Assembly: GCA_910579105.1 (NCBI GenBank)
Contig: CAJTRT010000023.1
Span: 1 to 33,760, forward strand
DNA from: an uncultured Muribaculaceae bacterium
GTDB lineage: Bacteria; Bacteroidota; Bacteroidia; Bacteroidales; Muribaculaceae
Direction of reading: 5' to 3'
DNA length: 33,760 nt
The notes under the pieces are model-generated. The model saw nothing but the letters and a program-made list of their open reading frames with translations. It made no database searches and was not told the origin of the DNA. The position numbers and the translations under genes are program-made. Position 1 is the first letter of the stretch; each line of letters opens with the position of its first letter. This document shows positions 16,369 through 23,723 of the stretch, piece by piece.

Positions 16369-17235
16369 ATGAAACAGTTCTCGCTCAATTTCCGCGGACG
16401 CTCGCACCGCGTGGATGGTCCGATCGTGATGGGCATTATGAACGCGACCCCCGATTCGTTCTATGCCGGTTCGCGCACCCCGGCGGATGCGGGCGACGCT
16501 CTTCGGCGGCGCGCGGCCGTGCTGTTGGAGCAGGGAGCGGATGTTATAGATGTGGGAGGATACTCGACACGTCCGGGCGCTCCGGAAGTCAGCGTGTCGG
16601 AGGAGCTTCGCCGCGTAGAGGCCGGCATCGGGGCGGTCCGTAGGCTTTCATCGTCCATCCCTGTCTCGGTAGACACGTTCAGGTCCGAGGTGGCGAAGGA
16701 GGCTGTCTTGAATCTTGGTGCCGATATGGTGAACGACGTGAGCGGCGGCCTGCTTGACGCGGGGATGTTCGACGCCGTTGCCGATCTGAAAGTTCCGTAT
16801 GTGCTGACACATATGCGCGGCACGCCGGCAGACATGTCCTCGCGGACCGACTATCCTCAGGGCGTCGCTGCGGGCGTCGCGGCAGAGCTTTCGGGAAAGC
16901 TGCGCGAGCTGGCGTTAAGAGGTGTTTCTGATGTGATAGTGGATCCCGGATTCGGCTTTGCCAAGACGGTCGGCCAGAATTATGAGCTTATGGCCGGGCT
17001 GCCCGAGCTGGGGCGGCTTTTGCAGAGGCCGATTCTGGTGGGAGTGTCGCGGAAATCAATGGTATACAGGCCGCTCGGCATTTCCCCGTCGGACGCGTTG
17101 CCCGGCACCATCGTGCTTAACACGCTCGCGCTGGAACGGGGTGCCGCTATATTGCGGGTCCATGACGTGGCTGAAGCCGTCCAGGCAGTCGCGGTATGGA
17201 AGCGTTTCAATGAGGCCTGCTCTGTAATCTCTTAG
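16369..17235 (+). CDS. folP: dihydropteroate synthase
   Basis: 288 residues from the ATG at 16369; an in-frame ATG 14 codons upstream lies within the promoter and is rejected. Signature 1 is MGIMNATPDSF (21-31); the second substrate loop is DVGGYSTRPGA (61-71); VDTFRSEVA (101-109), NDVSGG (122-127) and the C-terminal GVSRKS complete the TIM-barrel active site. It joins p-aminobenzoate to dihydropterin pyrophosphate in folate synthesis and is the sulphonamide target. It is followed 12 bases later by cdaA, a pairing I recall as common in Bacteroidetes. Confidence 0.96.
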   Translation: MKQFSLNFRGRSHRVDGPIVMGIMNATPDSFYAGSRTPADAGDALRRRAAVLLEQGADVIDVGGYSTRPGAPEVSVSEELRRVEAGIGAVRRLSSSIPVSVDTFRSEVAKEAVLNLGADMVNDVSGGLLDAGMFDAVADLKVPYVLTHMRGTPADMSSRTDYPQGVAAGVAAELSGKLRELALRGVSDVIVDPGFGFAKTVGQNYELMAGLPELGRLLQRPILVGVSRKSMVYRPLGISPSDALPGTIVLNTLALERGAAILRVHDVAEAVQAVAVWKRFNEACSVIS

Positions 17236-17247
17236 GAAAAGATCGCT

Positions 17248-18033
17248 ATGATAGAATCATTCGGCATAAAAGATGTGTTCGACATCACGATTGTCGCCTT
17301 CATGCTCTATTATCTGTATAAGATAATGAAGGAGTCAGGCACTATCAATATCTTTTATGGCGTGCTGGCGTTCATCGTAGTCTGGGTGGTGGCATCCGAG
17401 ATACTCGGAATGAGATTGATCGGCACGATTCTCGACAAGTTTATGAGCATAGGTCTGCTGGTGCTCGTCATTATCTTCCAGGAGCAGATCAAGAGATTCC
17501 TTGTGGAGCTTGGTTCGAAGAAACGATGGAAGTTTCTGACAAACCTGTTCCACCACCGCAAAAACAGCGCCGGCACAGAACAGGAGCAGCACGCGCGCGT
17601 CATGCCTATCGTGTACGCGTGTATGTCAATGTCGAAAAGCAAGACTGGCGCCCTCATCGTGATCGAGCAGGAAGTGCCGTTGGAAACTTATGAGAAATCA
17701 GGCGACATGATTAACGCCGAAGTAAATTCGCGTCTTATAGAGAATATCTTTTTCAAGAACTCGCCTCTTCACGACGGAGCAATGATTATCGCCGGCGGCA
17801 GGATAAAGTCGGCCGGATGTATTCTGCCGGTCAGTCACGACACGGATGTTCCCCGGTCACTGGGGTTGCGCCACCGTTCGGCTCTCGGCATATCGCAGGC
17901 GACAGACGCTTTCGCGGTGGTGGTTTCGGAGGAGACAGGCAATATTTCCGTGGCTTATCGTGGCAAACTGGCCACGCGCCTCAGTTCTACAGAGCTGGAA
18001 AAGCGGCTTTCAGCCCTTCCGGTTCCGGTTTGA
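17248..18033 (+). CDS. cdaA: diadenylate cyclase CdaA, membrane c-di-AMP synthase
   Basis: 261 residues. Three N-terminal membrane helices lie at about 10-27, 34-53 and 66-79. The DAC catalytic domain (about 115-240) has both signature motifs, DGA (176-178, in SPLHDGAMII) and RHR (208-210, in LGLRHRSALG), and the SEETG loop (227-231). It makes c-di-AMP from two ATP at the membrane; c-di-AMP usually controls potassium and osmotic balance and wall homeostasis. The CdaR partner gene of Firmicutes is not adjacent. It is co-transcribed with folP and ends before a 52-bp palindrome. Confidence 0.95.
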   Translation: MIESFGIKDVFDITIVAFMLYYLYKIMKESGTINIFYGVLAFIVVWVVASEILGMRLIGTILDKFMSIGLLVLVIIFQEQIKRFLVELGSKKRWKFLTNLFHHRKNSAGTEQEQHARVMPIVYACMSMSKSKTGALIVIEQEVPLETYEKSGDMINAEVNSRLIENIFFKNSPLHDGAMIIAGGRIKSAGCILPVSHDTDVPRSLGLRHRSALGISQATDAFAVVVSEETGNISVAYRGKLATRLSSTELEKRLSALPVPV

Positions 18034-18106
18034 CGTCTGATAATACCGCCGGTGGCATGGGGCCTCACAGGTGCCGCGGGCAGTGGTCTCAAACTATGGT
18101 AACAAG

Positions 18107-18158
18107 GTCACAAAGAAGGCGCCGTGTCGGAATTCCGACACGGCGCCTTCTTTGTGAC
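18107..18158. terminator. 52-bp perfect palindrome between cdaA and rho
   Basis: The block is its own reverse complement over all 52 bases, with GAATTC at the centre, AAGGCGCCGTGTC inside and CACAAAG at the outer edge. It separates two convergent genes (cdaA stop 18033, rho stop 18168), and both strands end in CGCCTTCTTTG. It most likely ends transcription in both directions. Confidence 0.8.
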
Positions 18159-18167
18159 TTATAATTG

Positions 18168-20291
18168 TCAGTCTCCCATGGTGCGCAGCAACTCGTCGTT
18201 GTCGGTGGTGCGCTCCATACGCTCTTTGATAAACTCCATCGCCTCGATGGAGTTGCGGTCGGATAGGAACCGGCGGAGAATCCACATACGGTTGAGTGTT
18301 TCCTCGCGTAGCAACAGGTCGTCGCGGCGTGTTGAAGATGCCATTATGTCGACCGCCGGGAAGACGCGCTTGTTGGAGAGCTTGCGGTCGAGCTGCAGCT
18401 CCATGTTGCCGGTGCCTTTGAACTCCTCGAAGATAACTTCGTCCATTTTCGATGATGTCTCGGTCAGGGCGGTCGCTATGATTGTAAGCGAGCCACCTCC
18501 CTCGATGTTTCTGGCCGCGCCGAAGAACCGTTTGGGCTTCTGCAAGGCGTTGGCGTCGACACCGCCGGAGAGGATTTTGCCGGATGCCGGCTGCGCTGTG
18601 TTATACGCGCGGGCCAGTCGGGTGATCGAGTCGAGCAGAATCACGACGTCGTGGCCGCATTCGACCATGCGTTTCGCCTTTTCAAGCACTATCCCCGCTA
18701 TTTTCACATGGCGGTCGGCCGGCTCGTCGAACGTAGAGGCGATAACTTCGGCGTTTACCGAACGGCTCATGTCGGTAACCTCCTCGGGTCGCTCGTCGAT
18801 CAGCAGTATCATGATGTAGACCTCGGGGTGGTTTTCGGCAATCGCGTTGGCTATGTCTTTCAGCAGGATGGTCTTACCTGTTTTCGGGGGCGCCACGATC
18901 AGCGCGCGTTGCCCTTTGCCGATAGGGGAGAACATATCGACAACACGCGTGGAGAGGTTGTTGGAGTGCTTCCCGCCAGTGATGTTGAATTTCTCGTCGG
19001 GGAACAGAGGGGTCAGGTGCTCGAACGGAACGCGGTCGCGGATGAATTCCGGCGTGCGGCCGTTGATGCGGAGAGCCTCTGTCATCGGGAAGTATTTTTC
19101 GCCTTCGCGGGGAGGCGCGATCGTGCACTCAACCACGTCGCCGGGCTTGAGGCCGTAGCTCTTGATCTGCGCCTGGGTGACATATATGTCATCCGGGGAG
19201 GCCAGGTAGTTGAAGTCGCTTGACCGGAGGAATCCGTAGCCTTCCGGCATAACCTCGAGCACACCGGATGCCTCTATGAAGTGGTCGAAATTATATAGCG
19301 GCATTCTCTGCTGCTGCGTCTTCTGTTTCTTTCCTTTTTTCCCCTTGGGTTCCTGAACCTGCTTCTGGGCGCCAGGTTCGCGTATGGTGATGGGTTCTGC
19401 CGGAAAGTCCTGAGCCTGCTGGTGCTGCTGGTTTTCGCGGTTGTCCCTGTTATTTCTCGGCATGAATCCGCGGCCGCCTCCCATGCGGGGGAAGAATGAG
19501 CCGAACGATTCGTCAACGTTGCGCCCGAACACCCCGGGAGGGTTCTGACGCGGACGCTGTTGTTCGGGGTTCTCGGCCTGGTGTTCGATTTCGCCGCGTG
19601 AGTCGTCGACATTTTCCGCAGAGGCCGGATTGTTCTCCTGCGCGGGCTGGGGTTGCTGCTGGTTCCGGGGGGTGAACACGCGCGGACCTCTTTGCTGGAA
19701 CCTGTTCTGTTTGCCGTTCTGCTGCCGATCGTTAGCCTGGCGGTCTGCTGCTTGCTGAGTATCAGGCGCGCTTTCTGCTTTTTCTGTCTCGGCGGGGGTG
19801 CTGTTGGTGACCTCGGAAATCGCGGCCTCGGCTCGATTTTCGGGGGCCGGGTTGTCGGCCGGCTCGGCAGTTGCCGGTTCGTTGGAGACAGCTTCTTTTT
19901 GAGCCTTGGGTTTGCGTCCGCGTTTCTTGGGCTGCTTTTCCTGGGCTTGCGTCTCGGAACCCGAAGCCGGTGCCTCATCCTGTCTGTCGGCCGAGGCTGT
20001 TTCAGTTTCGGTGTCGGCAGCCTGTTTTTTGGGCTTGCGTCCGCGCTTTTTTTGCTGGTCGTCTCCTTTCTTTTCGTCGGGTTGAGACTGCTGCTCGCTC
20101 TTAGGTTTGCGCCCGCGTCGTTTTTTTTCAGCCGGTTCCGCGTTGGCCGACAGGGCGATCGCCTGCTGGTCGAGTATCTGGTAGATGAGTTGTTCCTTGT
20201 CGTCGAGACTGATTTTTTTCAATCCGACTTCTTTGGCCACGCCGGAGAGTTGGTCGTCGGCCATGCTTTGCAATTCCGAGATATTGTACAT
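18168..20291 (-). CDS. rho: transcription termination factor Rho with long disordered insertion
   Basis: 707 residues, against about 420 in E. coli. Residues 1-45 are the Rho N-terminal helical domain. Residues 50-330 are disordered, rich in Gln, Asn, Pro, Glu and Lys, with three RGRKPK motifs (59-64, 83-88, 124-129). The RNA-binding cold-shock-like domain is about 335-410 (GVLEVMPEGYGFLRS). The ATPase has Walker A APPKTGKT (467-474), Walker B MILLIDERPEEVTDM (494-508) and the Q/R-loop region. Rho is an RNA-dependent helicase that ends transcription. From memory, Bacteroides thetaiotaomicron Rho has a disordered insertion that drives condensates and gut fitness. A long C-rich leader precedes it. 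Confidence 0.97.
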   Translation of the reverse strand: MYNISELQSMADDQLSGVAKEVGLKKISLDDKEQLIYQILDQQAIALSANAEPAEKKRRGRKPKSEQQSQPDEKKGDDQQKKRGRKPKKQAADTETETASADRQDEAPASGSETQAQEKQPKKRGRKPKAQKEAVSNEPATAEPADNPAPENRAEAAISEVTNSTPAETEKAESAPDTQQAADRQANDRQQNGKQNRFQQRGPRVFTPRNQQQPQPAQENNPASAENVDDSRGEIEHQAENPEQQRPRQNPPGVFGRNVDESFGSFFPRMGGGRGFMPRNNRDNRENQQHQQAQDFPAEPITIREPGAQKQVQEPKGKKGKKQKTQQQRMPLYNFDHFIEASGVLEVMPEGYGFLRSSDFNYLASPDDIYVTQAQIKSYGLKPGDVVECTIAPPREGEKYFPMTEALRINGRTPEFIRDRVPFEHLTPLFPDEKFNITGGKHSNNLSTRVVDMFSPIGKGQRALIVAPPKTGKTILLKDIANAIAENHPEVYIMILLIDERPEEVTDMSRSVNAEVIASTFDEPADRHVKIAGIVLEKAKRMVECGHDVVILLDSITRLARAYNTAQPASGKILSGGVDANALQKPKRFFGAARNIEGGGSLTIIATALTETSSKMDEVIFEEFKGTGNMELQLDRKLSNKRVFPAVDIMASSTRRDDLLLREETLNRMWILRRFLSDRNSIEAMEFIKERMERTTDNDELLRTMGD

Positions 20292-20764
20292 CTTGAGTTG
20301 TAGGGGTTCAGGGGGGGTATTCAGGCCCCTTGTTCGGGGAATATATCCAATGTTGGGGAAATTCAGTGCCTTCGGAGCGGCTGCCCCGAGCCAGCCTTGG
20401 CTGGCGTCGAGCGGGAATCCTTATTCTAAGCTTCTGATTTAATGTTTTGTCGTCCGGTCTTGGTTCTTGCTTCTGGTCGCTCGGCAGGGATGCCGGTCGC
20501 ATGGAAACCGGGAGGCATTATTGCCTGTTCTGTATTCCAGATGGGTTCGTGACATCCGTCCGATAAGCTCCATATAGCTATTCGGAACTTTGATCGGTAG
20601 TGGCTTTGCGGCCAGACGCACGGTTTTCAAAGAGAGTGTCGGAGGAGGGGATGACGCGGAGAGGGACGGGGGGATGGAGTACCGCGGGAGCGGCCGATGA
20701 ATTGATGGCGATGAGAGGTGGAAACCAGTCGCCGCTGTCGGTGGGTTTTAAGCGGCCTCAAATT
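20292..20764 (-). promoter_or_regulatory. rho leader with C-rich, G-poor segment
   Basis: This is the predicted rho 5' leader, about 470 nt, with no convincing gene. In minus-strand RNA the segment from 20700 to 20641 contains 34 C and 9 G in 60 bases (my count), with few stable stems visible. That is the composition of Rho-loading (rut) sites, so Rho may attenuate its own message. The rest shows nothing recognisable. Confidence 0.55.
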
Positions 20765-20769
20765 CGCCG

Positions 20770-20801
20770 CAAAGTTACGCTATTCTATCGGATTAACCAA
20801 A
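20770..20801 (-). promoter_or_regulatory. rho promoter
   Basis: Minus strand: TTTG (20801-20798), 20 bases, TAACTTTG (20777-20770) followed by CGG. This is a perfect consensus match in the gap between the end of tdk (20898) and rho. The predicted start is near 20764. Confidence 0.7.
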
Positions 20802-20897
20802 TTCCGTATGAAAAAGTTCGTCAGACACGGCGTTATTTATCTCCCGCGGCGCTTCGTTCCGGATTGTATGCCGATTGCCGGCGCTGGCCAAGCCGTG

Positions 20898-21530
20898 TCA
20901 TTCCTCGGCCGGGAACGGGAGCGACAGGGAGGCGGCACGGGCTATGCGCCGGTTGCGCCAGCACTTTCGGCACACGGCTATATATCGGTCGTCGCCTCCG
21001 ATTTCCACTTGCGCGCCTTCGTTTACGATGTCCCCGTTGCTGTCTATGCGTGCGTTGACTATTGTCTTGTGTCCGCAGGTGCAGGTTGATTTGATTTCGT
21101 CGATTGTGTCGGCTATCTCGAACAGGCGTTTGGATCCCTCGAAGAGGTGCGTCTGGAAGTCGGTGCGGAGCCCGTAGCAGATGACGTTTGAGCCGAAATC
21201 GTCGACGATTCGGGAGAGCTGGTCGACCTGCGGCGCGGATAGGAACTGGGCCTCGTCTATGAGAATCCAGTCGACAACCGCCCTCTCGCGGGTGAATTTC
21301 TCCTTGGCGAAAGCGTAGAGGTCTGTTTCTGGATATATCCAGGCACATTCGCGCTCGATGCCCAGGCGCGACCTGATGACATTGCGGGTGTCGCGGGTGT
21401 CGGTCGCCGGTTTCATGCAGATGTAACGCATCTTGCGTTCTTCGAAATTATAGGCCGTGGTAAGCAGAAGTGCGGTTTTGGCCGATCCCATAGTGCCGTA
21501 GCGGAAATACAGTTTGCCTTTGCGGTTCAT
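20898..21530 (-). CDS. tdk: thymidine kinase
   Basis: 210 residues from the ATG at 21530; the frame extends 74 codons upstream through a terminator palindrome, which is not plausible coding. The P-loop is GTMGSAKT (12-19), in the clostridial-type setting KLYFRYGTMGSAKTALLL. DEAQF (92-96) holds the catalytic Glu. Zinc ligands are probably C150, C152, C187 and C190 (STCTCGHK, CRKCW). The enzyme phosphorylates thymidine in pyrimidine salvage. The central P-loop Gly of the common GAMNSGKS form is Ala here; Lys and Thr are kept, so activity is expected. It lies downstream of rubrerythrin but is separated by a strong terminator. Confidence 0.93.
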   Translation of the reverse strand: MNRKGKLYFRYGTMGSAKTALLLTTAYNFEERKMRYICMKPATDTRDTRNVIRSRLGIERECAWIYPETDLYAFAKEKFTRERAVVDWILIDEAQFLSAPQVDQLSRIVDDFGSNVICYGLRTDFQTHLFEGSKRLFEIADTIDEIKSTCTCGHKTIVNARIDSNGDIVNEGAQVEIGGDDRYIAVCRKCWRNRRIARAASLSLPFPAEE

Positions 21531-21556
21531 TTTTCTATCGCTGGAAATCTTTTTGG

Positions 21557-21564
21557 CGAAGTTA
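21557..21564 (-). promoter_or_regulatory. candidate -7 element of tdk
   Basis: The minus strand reads TAACTTCG then CC, 26 bases before the tdk ATG. A -33 element at the correct distance is not evident. Confidence 0.4.
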
Positions 21565-21613
21565 GCTATTTTCCGCAAATACGGGGTATCGGCGGGGCTG
21601 AAAGTTTTCAACA

Positions 21614-21672
21614 TCCCCATATGAAAAAGGCGCCGCGCGGGATTCCCGCGCGGCGCCTTTTTCATATGGGGA
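21614..21672. terminator. 28-bp-arm perfect inverted repeat, two-way terminator
   Basis: Arms 21614-21641 and 21645-21672 pair perfectly over 28 bases around a three-base loop ATT. The GC core (GGCGCCGCGCGGG) is flanked by AAAAA on one arm and TTTTT on the other, so either strand gives a stem followed by a U-run. It lies 31 bases past the rubrerythrin stop and upstream of tdk, and separates the two transcripts. Confidence 0.85.
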
Positions 21673-21703
21673 CAGACTGTCGCAGCCCACCCACATCCCC
21701 CGG

Positions 21704-22291
21704 CTATTCGGGATAGTCGAGCGCCATGTAGTGCTGGTAGGGGTGGTCGCATGCCGGGCAGACCTTGGGTGGTTCAGTGCCTTCAAACACATATCCGCAT
21801 ACGAGACACTGCCACTTTATGGGTTTTTCTCGCTTCCACACAGTGCCGGCCTTGACCTGCTCCAGGTAGTGGACGAAGCGGTCGTGGTGGTGCTGCTCGA
21901 TTTCGGCTATCGAGCGGAAGTGCTCCGCTATTTCCGGGAAACCCTCCTCGTCGGCAACTTTCGCCGCCTCAGTATAGAGTTTCACACCTTCTGTGAGTTC
22001 TTCTTCCGCAGCTGTTGCCAGGTTGGAGGCGGTATCGGCGATCACACCCGCATCGGCGTCCATCGGCACGTTTACAGATCCGCCTTCCAGGAATTTGAAG
22101 TAGACCTTGGCGTGGCGCATCTCGTTGTCGGCGGTGTCGCGGAAGACCTCACCGATGGGGAAGTATTCTTCTTTGTCGGCCTGTTGGGCGTAGAAGTTAT
22201 ATCGGGTGTACGCGCTCGATTCAGCCAGATAGGCGATCACAAGGTTTTTCTCGGTTTGTGTGCCTTTGATGCTTTTCTTGGATTTTGCCAT
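21704..22291 (-). CDS. rbr: rubrerythrin
   Basis: 195 residues. A four-helix di-iron domain (1-150) has iron ligands at E24, E57-x-x-H60 (NEMRH), a Glu at 96-98 and E132-x-x-H135 (IEQHH). The C-terminal rubredoxin domain has C162-x-x-C165 and C178-x-x-C181. It reduces hydrogen peroxide using electrons passed through rubredoxin, a main peroxide defence in strict anaerobes. It is divergent from the biotin operon, and a 19-bp palindrome sits 18 bases before its start codon, a likely regulator site. Confidence 0.96.
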   Translation of the reverse strand: MAKSKKSIKGTQTEKNLVIAYLAESSAYTRYNFYAQQADKEEYFPIGEVFRDTADNEMRHAKVYFKFLEGGSVNVPMDADAGVIADTASNLATAAEEELTEGVKLYTEAAKVADEEGFPEIAEHFRSIAEIEQHHHDRFVHYLEQVKAGTVWKREKPIKWQCLVCGYVFEGTEPPKVCPACDHPYQHYMALDYPE

Positions 22292-22308
22292 AGTAGTATG
22301 TTTTGTCA

Positions 22309-22327
22309 GTTTTCTATCTTAGAAAAC
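22309..22327. promoter_or_regulatory. 19-bp palindrome upstream of rubrerythrin
   Basis: GTTTTCTA (22309-22316) and TAGAAAAC (22320-22327) are perfect inverted copies around TCT, 18 bases before the rubrerythrin ATG and about 100 bases before bioA. The size and AT-rich arms suit a dimeric repressor such as a peroxide sensor. A small hairpin in the 5' leader is the alternative. Confidence 0.5.
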
Positions 22328-22405
22328 AAAGGACGCGGCCAATGGTTCATATATCCGCTGACGCAACAAAAGCTGGATGTTGGCCGCCGTTTGAGCTTTT
22401 TTGAG

Positions 22406-22413
22406 TAAATTCG
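22406..22413 (+). promoter_or_regulatory. candidate -7 element of the biotin operon
   Basis: TAAATTCG followed by CGG, 17 bases before the bioA ATG. The nearest TTG upstream (22380-22382) is 23 bases away, slightly too far. No BirA-like operator was recognised. Confidence 0.4.
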
Positions 22414-22430
22414 CGGCTGAACTGATTGAT

Positions 22431-23723
22431 ATGGATACAGCTTTATTCGACAAATTCGACCGCGAGCATCTCTGGCACCCGTATACCTCGGCCATTGACC
22501 CGCTGCCGACCTACAAGGTCGCGGGAGCCCGGGGGAACCGCATAACGCTGGCCGACGGATGCGAACTTATCGACGGCATGTCGTCGTGGTGGTGCGTCAT
22601 TCACGGCTACAACCATCCCGTGCTCAACGCGGCGGCTGCCGCCCAGATCGAGAAGATGAGCCATGTGATGTTCGGCGGCCTCACCCACGACCCTGCTATC
22701 GAGCTTGGCAAACTCCTGCTTGATATGTGCCCCCCGGAGATGAACAACATTTTTTTCGCCGATTCCGGCTCTGTCTCTGTCGAGGTGGCGCTGAAGGTCG
22801 CCATCCAGGCGGCGGTCAGCAGGAGCGGTTCGCACGAGAAAACTAATTTCGCGACGATACGTTCCGGCTATCACGGCGACACGTGGAACGCCATGAGCGT
22901 GTGCGACCCTGTGACAGGCATGCACGGCGCTTTCGGCGCGGCGCTTCCCAAGCGTTTTTTCCTGCCACAGCCGCGTTCGCGTTTCGACGGAGAGTGGGAT
23001 CCTGCCGACATAGAGCCGTTGCGCGACCTTCTCGGGAAGCGCTCTTCGGAAATCGCCGCCCTGATACTCGAACCGATTGTGCAGGGAGCGGGAGGCATGT
23101 GGTTCTACCACCCCGAATACCTCCGCCAGGCCCGCCGGCTGTGCGACGAGCACGGAGTATATCTGATATTTGATGAAATCGCGACGGGATTCTGGCGTAC
23201 GGGCCGGTGCTTCGCCCAGGAACACGCCGGAGTCGTGCCCGACATAATGACTGTCGGCAAGGGCCTGACGGGCGGATATTTGACTCTCGCCGCGGTAATC
23301 ACGACCCGCGAGGTCGCCGAAACCCTTTCCCGCGGGGAGGCGGGGGTGCTTATGCACGGACCGACATTCATGGCAAACCCTCTTGCGTGCGCCGTGGCCT
23401 GCGCGTCGCTGAGGCTGGTCAGAGAGCAGGATACGGCTGGTGTGGTGGCGCGTATCGAGAACCGGTTGAAAACACTGCTGGAGCCGGCCCGCGGCCTCGC
23501 GGGTGTGGCCGACGTCAGGGTGCTCGGCACGATTGGCGTCATAGAGGTTGACGACAATGTGAATGTCGGCGTCTTCCAGAAAGAGTGCGTCAAGCGCGGG
23601 GTATGGATCCGTCCTTTCGGGCGCAACATCTATGTAATGCCCCCGTATGTCACTCCCGAGGAAGACCTCGAGACACTCTGCCGGGAAATGACGGACATTA
23701 TAAGGGAAGGAAAATGGAAATAA
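22431..23723 (+). CDS. bioA: adenosylmethionine-8-amino-7-oxononanoate aminotransferase
   Basis: 430 residues from the ATG at 22431; a TTG ten codons upstream is open but starts before the -7-like element. The start is family-like (FDREHLWHPYTS, 9-20). PLP-enzyme motifs are DGMSSWWCVIHGYNHP (48-63), D248 in IFDEIATGFWRTG, and the PLP lysine K277 in MTVGKGLTGG. It transfers the amino group of S-adenosylmethionine to KAPA to make DAPA, the third step of biotin ring assembly. Its end overlaps bioF by 10 bases. Confidence 0.96.
   Translation: MDTALFDKFDREHLWHPYTSAIDPLPTYKVAGARGNRITLADGCELIDGMSSWWCVIHGYNHPVLNAAAAAQIEKMSHVMFGGLTHDPAIELGKLLLDMCPPEMNNIFFADSGSVSVEVALKVAIQAAVSRSGSHEKTNFATIRSGYHGDTWNAMSVCDPVTGMHGAFGAALPKRFFLPQPRSRFDGEWDPADIEPLRDLLGKRSSEIAALILEPIVQGAGGMWFYHPEYLRQARRLCDEHGVYLIFDEIATGFWRTGRCFAQEHAGVVPDIMTVGKGLTGGYLTLAAVITTREVAETLSRGEAGVLMHGPTFMANPLACAVACASLRLVREQDTAGVVARIENRLKTLLEPARGLAGVADVRVLGTIGVIEVDDNVNVGVFQKECVKRGVWIRPFGRNIYVMPPYVTPEEDLETLCREMTDIIREGKWK

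Noticed and set aside
21531..21752. N-terminal extension of thymidine kinase
   Set aside because: It runs through the 28-bp-arm terminator palindrome and into the rubrerythrin 3' end; the family start is at 21530.
22443..23357. 304-codon minus-strand frame inside bioA
   Set aside because: bioA has all PLP motifs on the plus strand; the opposite frame is a by-product of base composition.
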